The notes below the pieces were generated by a model that did not search any database, had not been told where the DNA came from, and worked only from the letters and a program-made list of their open reading frames with translations. DNA of 64,000 nucleotides from Cinnamomum chago (taxonomy: Eukaryota > Streptophyta > Magnoliopsida > Laurales > Lauraceae): contig CP142452.1 in the NCBI GenBank assembly GCA_038049695.1, forward strand, positions 49,744,501 to 49,808,500. The letters are read 5' to 3'. The translations under genes were made by a program, and so were the position numbers. Shown here piece by piece: positions 24,317 to 36,092 of this stretch; the first letter of the stretch is position 1; the number at the start of each line of letters is the position of its first letter.

Positions 24317-24865
24317 CAGATGGCATCGATATTCTAGGATTTGGATGCGAAAGGGATGGAGATGGAGATCTGCGAGAGACTAAGAAGATGGGTGAGAGAG
24401 ACGAAGAGGGAGAGTAAGACTTCAGCTACATGGTTAGACCATGTTATTTTCTAATATACTCTTAGCCAAGATCATGCTTTTGATTGCTTGCGTTAATCCA
24501 ATTATCACAAAAACTAAAAGATATACAAATTAACCAATAATACAATAGAGAATTTTTAATCCTATCAAAAGATCAAACGATTGCAAATTGTAAAAAAAAA
24601 AAAAAAAAAAAAACAAAGAAAAAAAAAGAAACGCTTTCACTTCTCTTAGCATTCAACTTATTACTACACTTTTCTGTTTTCTATAGATACACATGAAGTG
24701 CAGAGACCCATCTAAGAAAAATTATAACTCAAGAAACAAATAAAAATGTAGAATGTCTCACAACAATTACATTTGAACTCAGTAACTATAGGCAAATATC
24801 AGCTAGAAAATGCTTATAATTTGAGTTCCATGACTACATCATATTTGTATGATCACAAATAGAAA
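24317..24865. other. Intergenic, 3' of receptor kinase gene
   Basis: AT-rich, no credible ORF. An A run of about 22 lies at 24592-24613. On the minus strand the first 100-200 bases below 24866 are the probable 3' UTR of the kinase gene; no polyadenylation signal stands out. Confidence 0.5.
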
Positions 24866-26938
24866 TCAGTTCTCCTTCACGTAGAAAATAGTGGGTCTTC
24901 CAAGCTCTGTAATCTCCACTGTCCCTTCCAACATCTTGGCCACCTTCCCCATCGATGGCCGCATCTCTGGTCGGTCCTGCAGACACCACATTGCAGTCTT
25001 CACCATTCGGTCCACCATCGGAAAATGGACGCGATCATCATAATTGTCAAGGATATGCCAGTCTAGGATCTCCTCAACCTTCCTCTCTGTGTAAACCTTC
25101 TCGAACGCCCATCTAGGATAATACCATTCGTCACTGTCCATCGAGGATTGCTGGAAATTGGTGTTCCTAACTCCGCTCACAATCTCAAGCAGCACCATCC
25201 CAAAGCTGTAGACGTCCGCCTTCGCGGTGATGGGCTCCTCTGACTTCACCCATTCAAGGGCCATGTAGCCTCGTGTTCCTCTCATCCTTGACATGCTGAC
25301 CTTGTCCTTCTTATTGGCAAGCTTTGCTAACCCGAAATCGAAGACCTTGGGGCAGAAATCATCTTCTAAAAGAATGTTCTCAGGCTTGATATCACAATGG
25401 AGCACCCACTCCAAGCACTCCTCATGTAAATAGGCAATTGCCCTTGCAACGCCAACAGAAATTCTATACCGGATGTTCCAGTCTAGCACCGGCCGATTAG
25501 CATTCTGTCGACGATGACCATTGAAACTCATCGAATTCTCCTCTTCTTCCTTCACATCACCTTCTTCTGATCTTGAATTGTTGGGCTGGAATAGGTATTT
25601 GTCAAGTGAGCCATTGGGGATGTACTCATATACAAGCATACGCTGGCCCTTCTCATCACAGAATCCCCACATCCGGACTAGATTAAGGTGGTGCATTCAT
25701 GCAATTATCGTCACCTCAGCCCAGAAATCTGCCTCCCCGCCGCCCACATTCTTCAGGCGCTTCACCGCTATAATCCGGTGGTCAGGCAACTCTCCCCGGT
25801 AGACGACCCCAAAACCGCCTTGGCCGACAACATTGGAGAAGTCCTTGGTGGCCACCTTTAACTCAGCATAAGAGAAGCGTTTCGGGCCGCCGGCCGGAAG
25901 GAATTCAAGCCCAAAAGTCCTTGCCATGTCTCTATACTTGGAGTACTTTCTAAGGAAGGCCCAGAAGGAGAGAACACCAATTATAAGTTCAATTGCAAAG
26001 AGAGAGCAGATGATGGCAAGGTTTCTCTTCTCTGCCTTTGACTCCTTGGGTGGTAGAGGGAGGTTGATTTTCACCGGGCAAACAGTCTCCAACATCGAAT
26101 TCATGCCAGTGAAGTTCGACTGGTCTTTCTCCTCCAGGTCAACACGCAGAAACATTGCCACTTCTGACCCCGGTGACCAGTAACCATAGAGCAGACGATC
26201 AATCTGGTGGACGCAGTACCTCTTCCCATCAAATTTCGCTGCAAATCCAAGGCATCGGGAATTATCAAGACACCACGATTGGCACTCTTTGAAATTGCGT
26301 GCTTTCGGATCGGTCTGATTCGCACCACCTGTAAAATTAACATAATCCAAGCGGAGGAATTTGCTTTCTTTTGGGTCTGTCTTCAATTCAATCTTCCGTT
26401 CGCAGGCGCCACCATTCGTAGTCTGGAACCCAGGTGGGCATATGCATCTAGTCGTGTTTGAGCCATTGCTCATACACACGAAATTCGGTCCACAGCTGCC
26501 ATGGATTTGGCAGAGCTCTTGAATTGCTTGCCAGACCATAACCCAAGAACCAGAACTCTGAAGACTGTAAACTCTCAGGTTACCATCAATATCCAGAGTC
26601 AATCTTCTGAGTCGAGTGTCGCCGACATCGGCCGATATGTGGGTGTTGCCATTGTTCTCGTTAATGACACCGTCCCTGGTTAGAATCTCCAATGTGTTAA
26701 CACTAGACCAGTACACATCTGTGGAATTGAAGATGAGAGAATTTCCCTGTGTGAACTCAAATCTCCCTTCAGCATAAGAACCTAAATCCTTCCTTGATTT
26801 CAAAACCAGGGCATTTCCATTTGAAGACATGTTCTGGGTGGGAAGAAAAGTGTCAGTTGGTGAGTTGAAACTCTCCCAATTGCCAAAAACAAGATTACCA
26901 TCTACTTTCAGAACAAGTCTCGAGCCATTTGTTGCTCC

Positions 26939-27694
26939 CTGCCAACAGAAACATTCTACTATAAGATGGTTCTTACGATGACAATGAGCTTGTATTTTTT
27001 TTTCTTAAGAAGTAAAATGATATATATTATGATCAGCTTGTATTTTTAATTTAACTTTATATTTTATTGTACCCTATTAACTAAATTAATTATTCTCAAT
27101 GAAGAATAACATAATACATTTATAAAGAAGCAATTGCTCTTTAGTTTGTGGAGAAGGGGAGATGGATGTGAAATCATGAAAAAAAGGAGTAAAATATATT
27201 AAAGTAGCGAGTAAAGGCCACTGTGTATTTGACCCAACAAAACTAATCTCCCAGCCACCCAGGGGTTAGTAAATCCACACCTTGTGCCAACAAAACTAAT
27301 CTCCCAAGCACCCAGGGGTTAGTAAATCCACACCTTGTGCCAACGAACCAACACCTAGATGGATAGAGGGAGTATAGATTAAAGGCACCTTTTGTAATAA
27401 AATTTACTACAGTAGAGGTTTTTGGCTTTAAAGGGGCATATAGAGGAGTATACGGTTAATGGTGTCAGTTATGAGTATTTTTCTCCGCCCTACATTTGTT
27501 ATTCAAATCATATTACATCACATCTCTATTTTTACTCCACTTATTTGTTTACCGCTATTTTCTCTGAACAAACATGGCAGCCTTAATTTCTAGTTGAAGT
27601 TAATATTTATTGCACTCTATAAAACACCCAAATTATTTTCTATAAAAATAAACATAGTGAATTCACAAAGACTTTAGCCCCTATATTTCTTTAC
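26939..27694 (-). other. Intron of the receptor kinase gene
   Basis: 756 nt with GT-AG borders. The boundaries are supported because the protein continues across them as a typical lectin domain (NLWQ joined to [17 protein letters not shown]). The position inside the lectin domain is unusual, since many genes of this class are intronless. It contains a tandem duplication at 27234-27340. Confidence 0.85.
27234..27340. repeat. Tandem duplication (53-54 bp x 2) in the intron
   Basis: Two adjacent copies begin ccaacaaaactaatctccca and end ccacaccttgtg. They differ only by one inserted base (cagcc versus caagc). This is a recent slippage or unequal-crossover duplication and a likely polymorphic marker. 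Confidence 0.9.
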
Positions 27695-28115
27695 CTGCCA
27701 AAGGTTCTTTCCGGTAGAGTCGTTGAGGAAGAGGCTGCCTGAGGCGGTGACAACGAGCGGCGACATGGGGCCGACCGGACTGTTGCCATTGATGGACCAG
27801 ACGACTGTTTTATCATTGTCGTTCTGGAACCAGACAGCGAAGATGTAGGCATTGGGGGAGGTGGGGAGGGAGCGGAAGCCGGCGGCGAAGGCGAAGTTGA
27901 GGGAGGAGAGGAGGCGTTGTTGGGAGGGCCGCCATGGGGAGTGGGAGATGTTGAAGGAGGTGAGGATCTGTTGAGGACGGGATGGTTTTGGGAGAGATGA
28001 GAGGAAGAGGATGAAGAAGAAGAAGATGAGGAGATTGCAGCAGGTCATGGTTAGAAAACTGGCTAGAATTTTGGGTTTGTGTTTTCTTCTATTTGTAGAA
28101 GGAATGGGGTGTTTG

Positions 28116-28744
28116 TAGGGTTGTAAATGGGTCCCCGATTCTCCGATTACCCGAAGGTTCCGACCCGTTAGGTTCCGGGTCTGGGTCCTTATTTTGGTCC
28201 CGATAAGTAAATGGTTCCGGTTTCGGATCCTTTTTTTGGAATCGTTACCTAAATGGGTCCGGTTCCGGAACCACAGTAGCTCAGACCCGTGGACCCGGAC
28301 CCGACCTAATATACTCTAACCTAAATACTAGTATCTGTATGGGAATCCCTCATTCTAAGTTTCTAACCTTATGAGATCCTTGTTGTGACTAAATTGTTGA
28401 CTCTGATGTTATAAAGGCGATTAAATCAAGTGTAAAAATAACTTCTTAAGGCTTTGTTTATTTATTTTTTTTATTATTATAAGCTTGCCAGACCTTGCCA
28501 TATGAACCCCAACATTCCCTTTTATTACTTTTTTTAATCAGAACCGAAACCAGACCCGGAACCGGAACCAGACCCGCATCGCAAACGGTTTCGGTTCCGG
28601 TTCCCATTAAAATTATCGGAACCGGTTCCGGAACCAGTTTCCTGGTTCCAATCCGGGTCCGGGTCCGGTTCCGGTTCCCCCTCTTACTAAACGGTTCCGG
28701 GTCCACCCTGGACCCGGACTGGAACCGACCCGTTTACAACCCTA
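28116..28744. mobile_element. hAT-type miniature element (ggttccgg family) upstream of the receptor kinase
   Basis: Terminal inverted repeats are tagggttgtaaatgggtc and the complementary end acccgtttacaaccct. The 8-bp target duplication GGTGTTTG is exact at 28108-28115 and 28745-28752. The ends and duplication length fit hAT non-autonomous elements. Both arms are filled with repeats of ggttccgg/ccggaacc and gacccgg. It lies only about 68 bp above the receptor kinase ATG, between it and a TATA-like tttatattattc (minus strand, about 28765-28776). Confidence 0.9.
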
Positions 28745-28752
28745 GGTGTTTG

Positions 28753-29093
28753 GATGCAGTTCTGTGAATAATATAAACGGGGATTGGGAAGAATGGAGAC
28801 TTTAGTATTGACCTTTCCAAAACTACATTTAACTTTTCTTGAGTCCAGATGATTATAAAAATTTGAGTGAAGGCATAGATGTAGAACTTCACAGCAGGAC
28901 CCATCTATTGAAATTCATAGCTAGTCAAAATGAACGACTTCATTATATATGAGATGTCCTCAATTTTACTCTGGCAGAAGTTGGCCCCACCGTATAATTA
29001 TATAATAAATGTTTATTAATAATTACATTCATCATATGGTCAATCCTATGATAGCGCCAACTTTTTTATTGTGAATTTTGGATTTGTTCTATT
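28753..29093. other. Intergenic, probable ancestral upstream region of the receptor kinase
   Basis: No ORF or repeat recognised. On the minus strand it includes the TATA-like stretch noted above the MITE, so it may hold the original promoter. Confidence 0.4.
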
Positions 29094-29510
29094 ATAATAT
29101 ATTAAGGTAGGAGGTTTTGGCTTCAATTTTGACCATCGGTTATGATTTTGACCGATGGTTATATAAATACTCATGCAACTACCCACTTATTTTTTCATTA
29201 TACCACTCATATATTTACTTGTTCCTATGTAACTATACCATTTTTGCTCTATTTTCTCTAATTCTATTTTATCTAACTTGTCCTATGAAAAGAGATATTT
29301 TTTTTTAATATGTGATTATTTATTTTGCAGTGCAGGGAGATACCATGCTGGTGGTTATTGGGCTAGTATATTATTATGAGATTGCTTAATTTTAATAGAT
29401 GGGCCTCTGTGTGAGCTCCACTCCTTATACTTGGACTTCCCTTAAGTAGATTGATCGTACACGTCGTTGATGCCTTACTACTGATATGGTTTTTAAGATA
29501 GGAAGAGGAA
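29094..29510 (+). repeat. Diverged 0.4-kb duplicate, copy A
   Basis: Runs from ataatatattaagg to ggaagaggaa and matches 48097-48491 over its whole length, with about 10 percent mismatches by eye (shared gaggttttggcttcaatttt and tactcatgcaactaccc). It directly abuts the left end of the hAT-like element at 29515. No coding content. Confidence 0.85.
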
Positions 29511-30634
29511 CAGATAGGGGTGTAACAGTTCGGTTACCCGGTCATTTTGGGAAAACCGTTAACCGAACCGTAACCGTGGTTTTCTTTCTTTTAAAACTAT
29601 AGCCGTTACCGTAACCGTATCCACAAAAATCGTGGAAAACGGGACCGCTGTTAACCGTATTAGACTGTTCGGTTACGGTTAATAACCATGGAAAAATATG
29701 TTCAGTCGATGGGTCAGTGGACATTGATAACCAATTCAAAGAAAAGTTAGAGCCCCATTATTCCATTAACAATCATAAGATAAATAATAATAAAAAACCC
29801 CAATAATCAAGTTTGATTGTTGTCAGAAAGAGTTTCTATTATATTCGTTACTTGTACAACATGCTCATCTTTTCATCCATATGGGGAATGATAGAAAATT
29901 AAAGAGAAACTCATTTCCTTTATAAATCTTCCAAAAGATCCAACAAATAAACACAAAATCTAGGAAAACCAAATTCATATATCGACGTTGCAATCATAAT
30001 TTCCTTTTGGTTTGGTATGATTGTGTGGATGAGATTCTACATGGCCAGTTGTTTAACATTATGAATCGTTAAATATAGCATATTTTCTATGTGATTTTTA
30101 TATGATTATGGCATGGAATGTTCTGTCATTACAATTGGCTTAAAAGTTTCAGATTTCTAATCTGCAATATGAGCTGCCTGCTACTCTGGTTTAGTAACAA
30201 CCTAATTTAACAAAATGAACTTGATCAAAAGTGTCTTTAGAAAATTGAGGTATATGTAAAAACAATTTAAATCCTTTTTTGAATCAAGTGTGGCTTGGGG
30301 TGAAGTAGCTGCCTGAAATGCTTGCGGATCACAAAGGTGTTTTCATTACTCCAATTGTTTGTACCTCTGACAATTCTCAGCTGTAATAGGTGCCAAGAGG
30401 AAGGGAAAAAAACTACAAGGTTTGGTTCCTTATTACATAAGTTAAGAATTATTTCATTTAGGCCCTTTATTTTTTTTCTTTTATTAGTATAATGTTACTG
30501 TTAACCAAACCAAAATTTACGGTTCTGTTCGATTAATAACCGTAAGTAAAAATGGACAACCGTAACCAAACCGTGAATGGCAGTTTTCAGAATTTAATAA
30601 CTGTAACCATAACCGAATCGCAAACCATGGTTAT

Positions 30635-33600
30635 TGTAAGACCCCGACCCTAGTGAACTCGATTAGTATTAATTAAGTTGTGTTTTAGTTCTAAGCGTGT
30701 TTAGTGGATTTTGATTAAGTTGGGCTTGGAATAGCTTTTGAAAATAGTTTTGGGGAATTTTGATTTGCTTAGTAATTAGTGGGGCCCTTTGGGGGTTCCT
30801 TCTCTTATGACCTTGCATGCGCTTAAGGATTTATCGGAGATTTTTTCATTAATTGTTTTAATCTCATTTTAATTGTATTGTTAATCCCTACAACTTTCAT
30901 GTTGATCCCGTCCCTGACCGAGATCCCAAAACCCGATTCCCTAGCCTCAAGGGCAGAACAGTCATTGTGCACAAAATCTGTACCCAAAACTTGATATTCC
31001 CGAAACCCGGGAAACATATACTTTTTGGAAACTAGATATTTCGACAATCACTTTTCTCTTCTTCGTCGAATTCATTAGATGCCCCGAAAGCCAAGATTTC
31101 AGCCCTTGAATGCCTTAAGTAGTGGGACCCATTCTCATTTGCTTATATAAGGAGAACTCATCTTTCTCATTTCCCTTTTTCCAGCACAAAAGGCAGTCTA
31201 GGGTTTCTTTAAACCTTTCTCTTCTTCTTCTTACTCTCTCCATCTCAATCTCCTACTAATCTTGCACCAACATCAAAATGGAGGTCATCATTCTCGATCT
31301 TCCTCATCTTGAAGGCTATCTTTTAATACCATTTGTTGAGAAACCTATCAACTTTGAGACTTCCTTTGAGCTCACCTTACTCATTTGGAGAACCTACAAG
31401 TAAGCAATCTTCTCCATCTTCTAAATTTTTACTCTTCTAGTTATAGAGAAGCTTCATCTCCATTATTGTGAGTTCTATCTTCTTCATTCATTGTTTGACC
31501 CATTTTAGGGTTTGTTTTGGGGTTTTTGTTTGTGCTTGTAGGATTCTTAAGAGAGCTTTGTCTAATAGCTTGATTTCCTTGATTAGAAGACCCAAGGCAA
31601 GTGGATGAGTTAATATTATGAGCTTTCAATGGTTCTCATGAGGAATGTGGTTGACTTGTCATTTTCATTCATATTTATTGGCTTGCATTGATTTTTGAAA
31701 CAAATGCTTTGAATGAACCTTGCTAAGTCATTTAATGTTTTGGAAACATATTGGTTATAGTACTTGTTGTCTTTTGGATATGTCTTAAATGAATGTTTAT
31801 GATTTGGTTTCTCTTTCCTCTTGTGGTTGTTGTGGTTAAGAAGGAGGTGATGGGATGAACGCATATTAGGGTTTTGGAGAAGTGTAGATAGATGTATTGG
31901 AGATGAACGCAAATACTAGATGAACGCATACTAGGCGAACAGTCACGGTTAGCAACCGGGCTAACCGCTAACCCATCGACGGCTAACCTCCAGCCAACCG
32001 ACCCATTCGGTTACTTTTCCAAAGAGCAACATTTTCCTCCTGAAAGCACGGTCAGTCTCACGGTTAGCAAGCAGCTAACCGCCGAACCCATCGGCGGCTA
32101 ACCGCCAGCCAACAGACCCATTCGGTTACTTTTCCAGAGAGCAACATTTTCCTCCTGAAAGCACGGTCAGTCTCACAGTTAGCAAGCGGCTGACCTCCGA
32201 ACCTATCGGCGGCTAACTGCCAGCCAACCGAACCATTTCGGTTACATTTCCAGTAACATGTCTTTCTGTCAGGCCAACCGCGGTCAGCCAGCGGCTAACA
32301 GCCTAACCCAACGGCGGCTAACCGCCATCTGACCGCTAGGTAACCGAAATCACCCAGACAACCATTCCAAAGAGTTCGCTCGAGCGATGAGCTTTGTCGG
32401 TCAAAGGCTATGTTTGGGACAATGATGAACTATTTAAACATTTTGGGACTATTCATTGATAACCCTCTATGTCAGGGACATTTACCAAGCAATGTATGAG
32501 GCCATTTGAGAAAGAAACCATATCACGAAGATGTCATTCGAAGTTTTGAAAATTCAAAATGTATAAGGAGCCCGAGATGTCCCCAAACTCAAAGAGTACC
32601 AAATTATTATTAGATCGACATACGGGATCCCTATTTACTTCAAATAAATCTTGAACCCGATACTTTACCCGAAATTTCAATTGTTTATTGTACTTTATTG
32701 ATCCAGAGATTTATACTACATGCCTTGTTTTCCCAAAAGCATTGAAGTACACTTACAATGGTTACTTGTCTTGAAGTGCACTGCACCACATAAAACGATA
32801 GTGCGACGTTGAGCACCCGCGTCCTGCCCGTTTGTTTATTTGTACTTGATTTACTTGCACATGTCTCGATTTGTTATTTGACCTATTAGTCGGCATCACT
32901 AAGCTTGGATAACCCTGTTGGTCTGATCCACCGACTTGGAGATCCCCCTCTTGTCCCGCCAGCTACAGTTTGGATCCCGCTATTCGGTTATTATCGTGGT
33001 CTTGTCCCGATGCCTCAGATTGCTACTGTGGTTCCCGATGCCCGGCTCGCTACCGTGGTCATGTATAGTATAGGTATATGTATTTATAAGATCCACTGTT
33101 TCTCCTCACCTCGAGTGACTGAGATCAGTGCCTAGTTATTGCTCTGTCACTTTAGTGATAGAGGACTTAGCTTCGTGTGGTTGCCATCTTGCTTGTTTCC
33201 CGTTTCCTTGGTTACCTGTACATGGTTCACAATGCCTACTTGTATTTGAATAAATGTTTTATCTCGTTTATAGAAATTGTTATCTAAATAGGTTTAAATG
33301 CTTTTGAAGGTAAATTCATTTATTATCATATTGTCATTGTATTTAACTCATTTGCCAAACCGTCGTGTTTGACCCACTCTTTGGTACTCAAGTCTTGTTG
33401 TTGGTTATCCCGAGGAGGAGCACGAGGAGGCGGTCGGAGAACCGCAACAGTTAGTCGAGTGGCATGCTGATGATGTCATTTCGACATTGGATTGCTAGAG
33501 AGAGATAATATTTTGGGAAAACTTTTAACCATTCTTTTGGGGATTGGTATTTTGTTTATATTGGCCTTTGTTGGCCTCTAGTTTTGGGAAATGTAATTAA

Positions 33601-33895
33601 ATGATCTTTGTATAAACTTTAATTTACCTTTAGGTAATATGCTAATGATCATTGCTCATTCTGATACAGTACTATACTTGTGTCATTATCTTTATGACTA
33701 GAGATGGATTGAATATTTGATTTGCTACACGCTTCCGTACTTAATAGAAATGTTCATATATGGTTATGATAATCCTCACCGCGGACACTTGTGGGAAATT
33801 AAATAAATGTATGGCATTAAACCGATGTGGTACATTATCATTATTAGTGTCTCGCTCCCGGATTGGTCCCGCGGGCCCGGTCCAGGGTCGCGACA
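30635..33895 (+). repeat. gypsy 5' LTR
   Basis: 3261 bp. A TATATAAG at 31144 is a candidate TATA. The gcggttagccgc-type palindrome cluster spans 31930-32350 and the ccgtggtc minisatellite 32940-33060. It differs from the 3' LTR at several percent of positions by eye, so it is considerably older than the copia and SIRE-like insertions. Confidence 0.92.
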
Positions 33896-33898
33896 GAC

Positions 33899-33910
33899 TG
33901 GTATCAGAGC
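33899..33910 (+). other. gypsy primer binding site (tRNA-iMet)
   Basis: TGGTATCAGAGC, three bases after the LTR, complementary to the 3' end of plant initiator tRNA-Met; the standard chromovirus primer. Confidence 0.88.
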
Positions 33911-34053
33911 GAGACGTGTTTTAAGCAATTAAAAGAAACTAGAAATCCTAAGGACGTGGCAAGGATTCGTTAGAGTCTTCGTTAGCTAGTATCCTGTGAG
34001 CAATGTGACCCTTTATTTGATTATTATGTGCTAACAATTTGTTTTGCAGCATC

Positions 34054-35322
34054 ATGCCACCTCGTAAGCGACCAATAAACGACAACCTGTCTGCAAGCAA
34101 TAGTGATCATACAGGGCCACTTGAAAAGGATAGGGTTGATAACAACACGCCAAATCAATTCTAACAAATGATGCAGGCAATGCTTGACGAACAACGTCAG
34201 GCCAATGAGAATCAAGCTAGATTGCAAGAGCAAATGCTTAAGAGAGAGGAAGATCATGCAAGAGAATTAGCAGAAATGCAGAGACAATTGCTAGAAGTAT
34301 TATAGAGAAGGCTCGAACTGGTTCAACCCCAACCCGCTATTGTCATCAATCAGAGGCAACATGACCCAAATGCATTATTTGAGCAGTTTCGGAAGAGGGC
34401 TCCGAAAGAGTTTCTTGGGATAGAAGATCCATTAGCTGCAGATGACTGGCTAGAGCATACGGAGAACATCTTTGAGATCTTCCAGTGCATCGGAGGAGAC
34501 AGAGTAAAACTAGCATCATCTCTCTTTAGCGGTACAGCGGACAGATGGTGGAAGACGGTTAGGGAGGAATACAGGACCATGGTTGATGCAGAGATTTGGG
34601 CAAACTTCAAGAGGCAGTTCCATGATAAGTATGTACCCACCCACATCAAGAGACAGAAGGCAACAGAATTCCAGCAGCTTTTGCAAGGGAGTATGATAGT
34701 CCTCGAATACCTCACCAAGTTTGAGAGGCTATCCAGATATGCTCCGGAGTTAGTGGACACAGTTGAGAAGAAAATCGCAAAGTTCCTAGAGGGACTTAAC
34801 CCTTTCATTGAGAGAGATGCTACCGGAGTAGTACCACCTGCAACTTTCGATGAAGCTGTCAAGAGGGACTATAAGTTTGAGAATTTCCATAACAAGATCC
34901 TTAGAGTTCAAGGCAAGGGACAAGCTCATCAACAGAACTACCAGCATAGGAATCATCAGAACAAGAAGCAGAGGACAGAACCGAATACTTAGAATCCCTT
35001 GGTTTGCACCCATTGTGGGAAGAACCATGAGAGTGCACAGTACTGTACACTGACAGGAGTGTGCTTCAGATGTGGTTCCATGACCCATCAGATGAGAGAT
35101 TGTCCAAGGCAGAATAGACAGAATCAGCAGCAGCAGCAAGGGGCACAACGTCCAGCACCACCACAGAATGCGATCATTGTCCAGAATCAGGCAAGGCCAC
35201 TCCAGCAACAAGCACCACAACAGCAGTAGCATAGACCACAGCAGCAACAACAACAAGCTCGTCAGCAGGGACAGAACCAAAATCAGCGTGCACCGCAACA
35301 GCATAGGAATGCACAACAAGGC
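34054..35322 (+). pseudogene. gypsy gag
   Basis: ATG at 34054 (MPPRKRPINDN), preceded by a T-rich tract ending ttttgcag. One frame runs to about 35320 with four in-frame stops (near 34162, 34303, 34990 and 35227), several at former Gln codons. A coiled-coil N-terminus (QMMQAMLDEQRQ..., REEDHARELAEMQRQLLE) leads to the Gag core (DPLAADDWLEHTENIFEI, ADRWWKTV, FHDKYVP, LEYLTKFERLSRYAPE), then a CCHC knuckle (CFRCGSMTHQMRDC at about 35060-35103) and a Gln-rich linker. A one-base frameshift at about 35322 leads into the protease frame. Confidence 0.9.
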
Positions 35323-35324
35323 GC

Positions 35325-36092
35325 ATGCCACAACAAGCTCCAAATAGGCCACAATATCGAGGGCAAATCTACGCGGTCAATAGAGCTGATGCAGAGGCAA
35401 TGGGAAATGTAGTGGAAGGTACACTTCTTGTTTGTGGGATAAAAGCTAGGATTTTATTTAACCCTGACTCTACACATTCATTCTTATCCCATGAATTTTC
35501 TAAGTTGATTGATATGCATGCTAGAGAATTTGAGTTCATTTTGACTGTGGCAACCCCAGTAGGCAAACAAGTTATCTGTAGAACATATTACCCTAGTTGC
35601 ACAGTTCAGATAGGAGAAGTGGTTTTAACCGCAGATCTCATTCTATTAGAGATGTTTGATTTTGATGTCATCCTAGGGATGGATTGGCTAGTAGGATACC
35701 ATGCCACAATGGATTGTTTCCATAAGACCCTGACTTTCAAGTTAGACGAGACACCAGCAGGGGTGTTGTTTCAGGGAGAGAGGAGGAGTCCTCGTACAGG
35801 TTTGGTCTCAGCATTGAAGGCTGATAGACTATTGAGAAGTGGTTGTGAAGCATATTTGGCGTTTACCACGGAGGATAAACGGTCCCAAGGGGTGGAGGAG
35901 ATCTCAATTGTTTGGGAATTCCTGGATGTTTTTCCGGAGGAGATTCCAGGCTTACCACCCATCAGAGAGATTGATTTCACTATCGAGTTGTTATCAGGGA
36001 CCGCTTCGATATCTATTGCACCATATAGAATGGCTCTAGCAGAGTTGGGGGAATTGAAGACTCAATTGCAAGAATTGTTGACAAAGGTTTTG
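35325..36092 (+). pseudogene. gypsy protease and RT start
   Basis: Open for 255 residues. The protease active site reads LFNPDSTHSFLS where gypsy elements have a D-S/T-G-A-THSF motif, so the catalytic Asp and Gly are both replaced. The flap and fold remain recognisable (DVILGMDWL, ATMDCFHKTL). It continues to the pre-RT segment VVEEFLDVFPEEIPGLPP-like (35920-35960). It ends by a one-base frameshift at about 36090, within LLTKGFVRPS. Confidence 0.88.

Larger units (their letters stand above)
24866..28048 (-). pseudogene. G-type lectin S-receptor-like Ser/Thr kinase (ZmPK1-like), one in-frame stop
   Basis: Two exons: 27695-28048 (118 codons) and 24866-26938 (691 codons with stop), joined in frame by GT at 27694-27693 and AG at 26940-26939. 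The product would be about 808 residues at the plasma membrane. In order: signal peptide (MTCCNLLIFFFFILFLSSL); B-lectin domain spanning the intron (ending [14 protein letters not shown]); EGF-like region ([13 protein letters not shown], about 261-290); PAN-like Cys cluster ([17 protein letters not shown]); transmembrane helix about 423-446; and kinase domain with [27 protein letters not shown] (non-RD) and DFGLAKL. A TGA at 25699-25697 (codon 532, between kinase strands) sits where relatives have Arg, a CGA-to-TGA transition. The APE motif reads ALE (25256-25258). Other key residues are intact, so the loss looks recent. A single read or assembly error could also explain the stop. The class acts in immune and developmental signalling; the ligand is unknown. 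Confidence 0.9.

Noticed and set aside
24592..24613. A-run as a possible LINE/SINE or retrogene tail
   Set aside because: No target duplication or LINE/SINE body found beside it; treated as a simple homopolymer.
27360..27380. Stowaway-like end (ggatagagggagtata) in the receptor kinase intron
   Set aside because: Resembles a ctccctc-type terminal repeat, but no matching partner end or TA duplication was found in the intron.
34350..34862. 170-codon minus-strand ORF
   Set aside because: Shadow of the gypsy gag core, which is clearly coding on the plus strand.
34786..35352. 188-codon minus-strand ORF rich in Leu
   Set aside because: It is the complement of the gypsy gag zinc-knuckle and Gln-rich region; the Leu and Cys runs are the mirror of CAG/CAA repeats.
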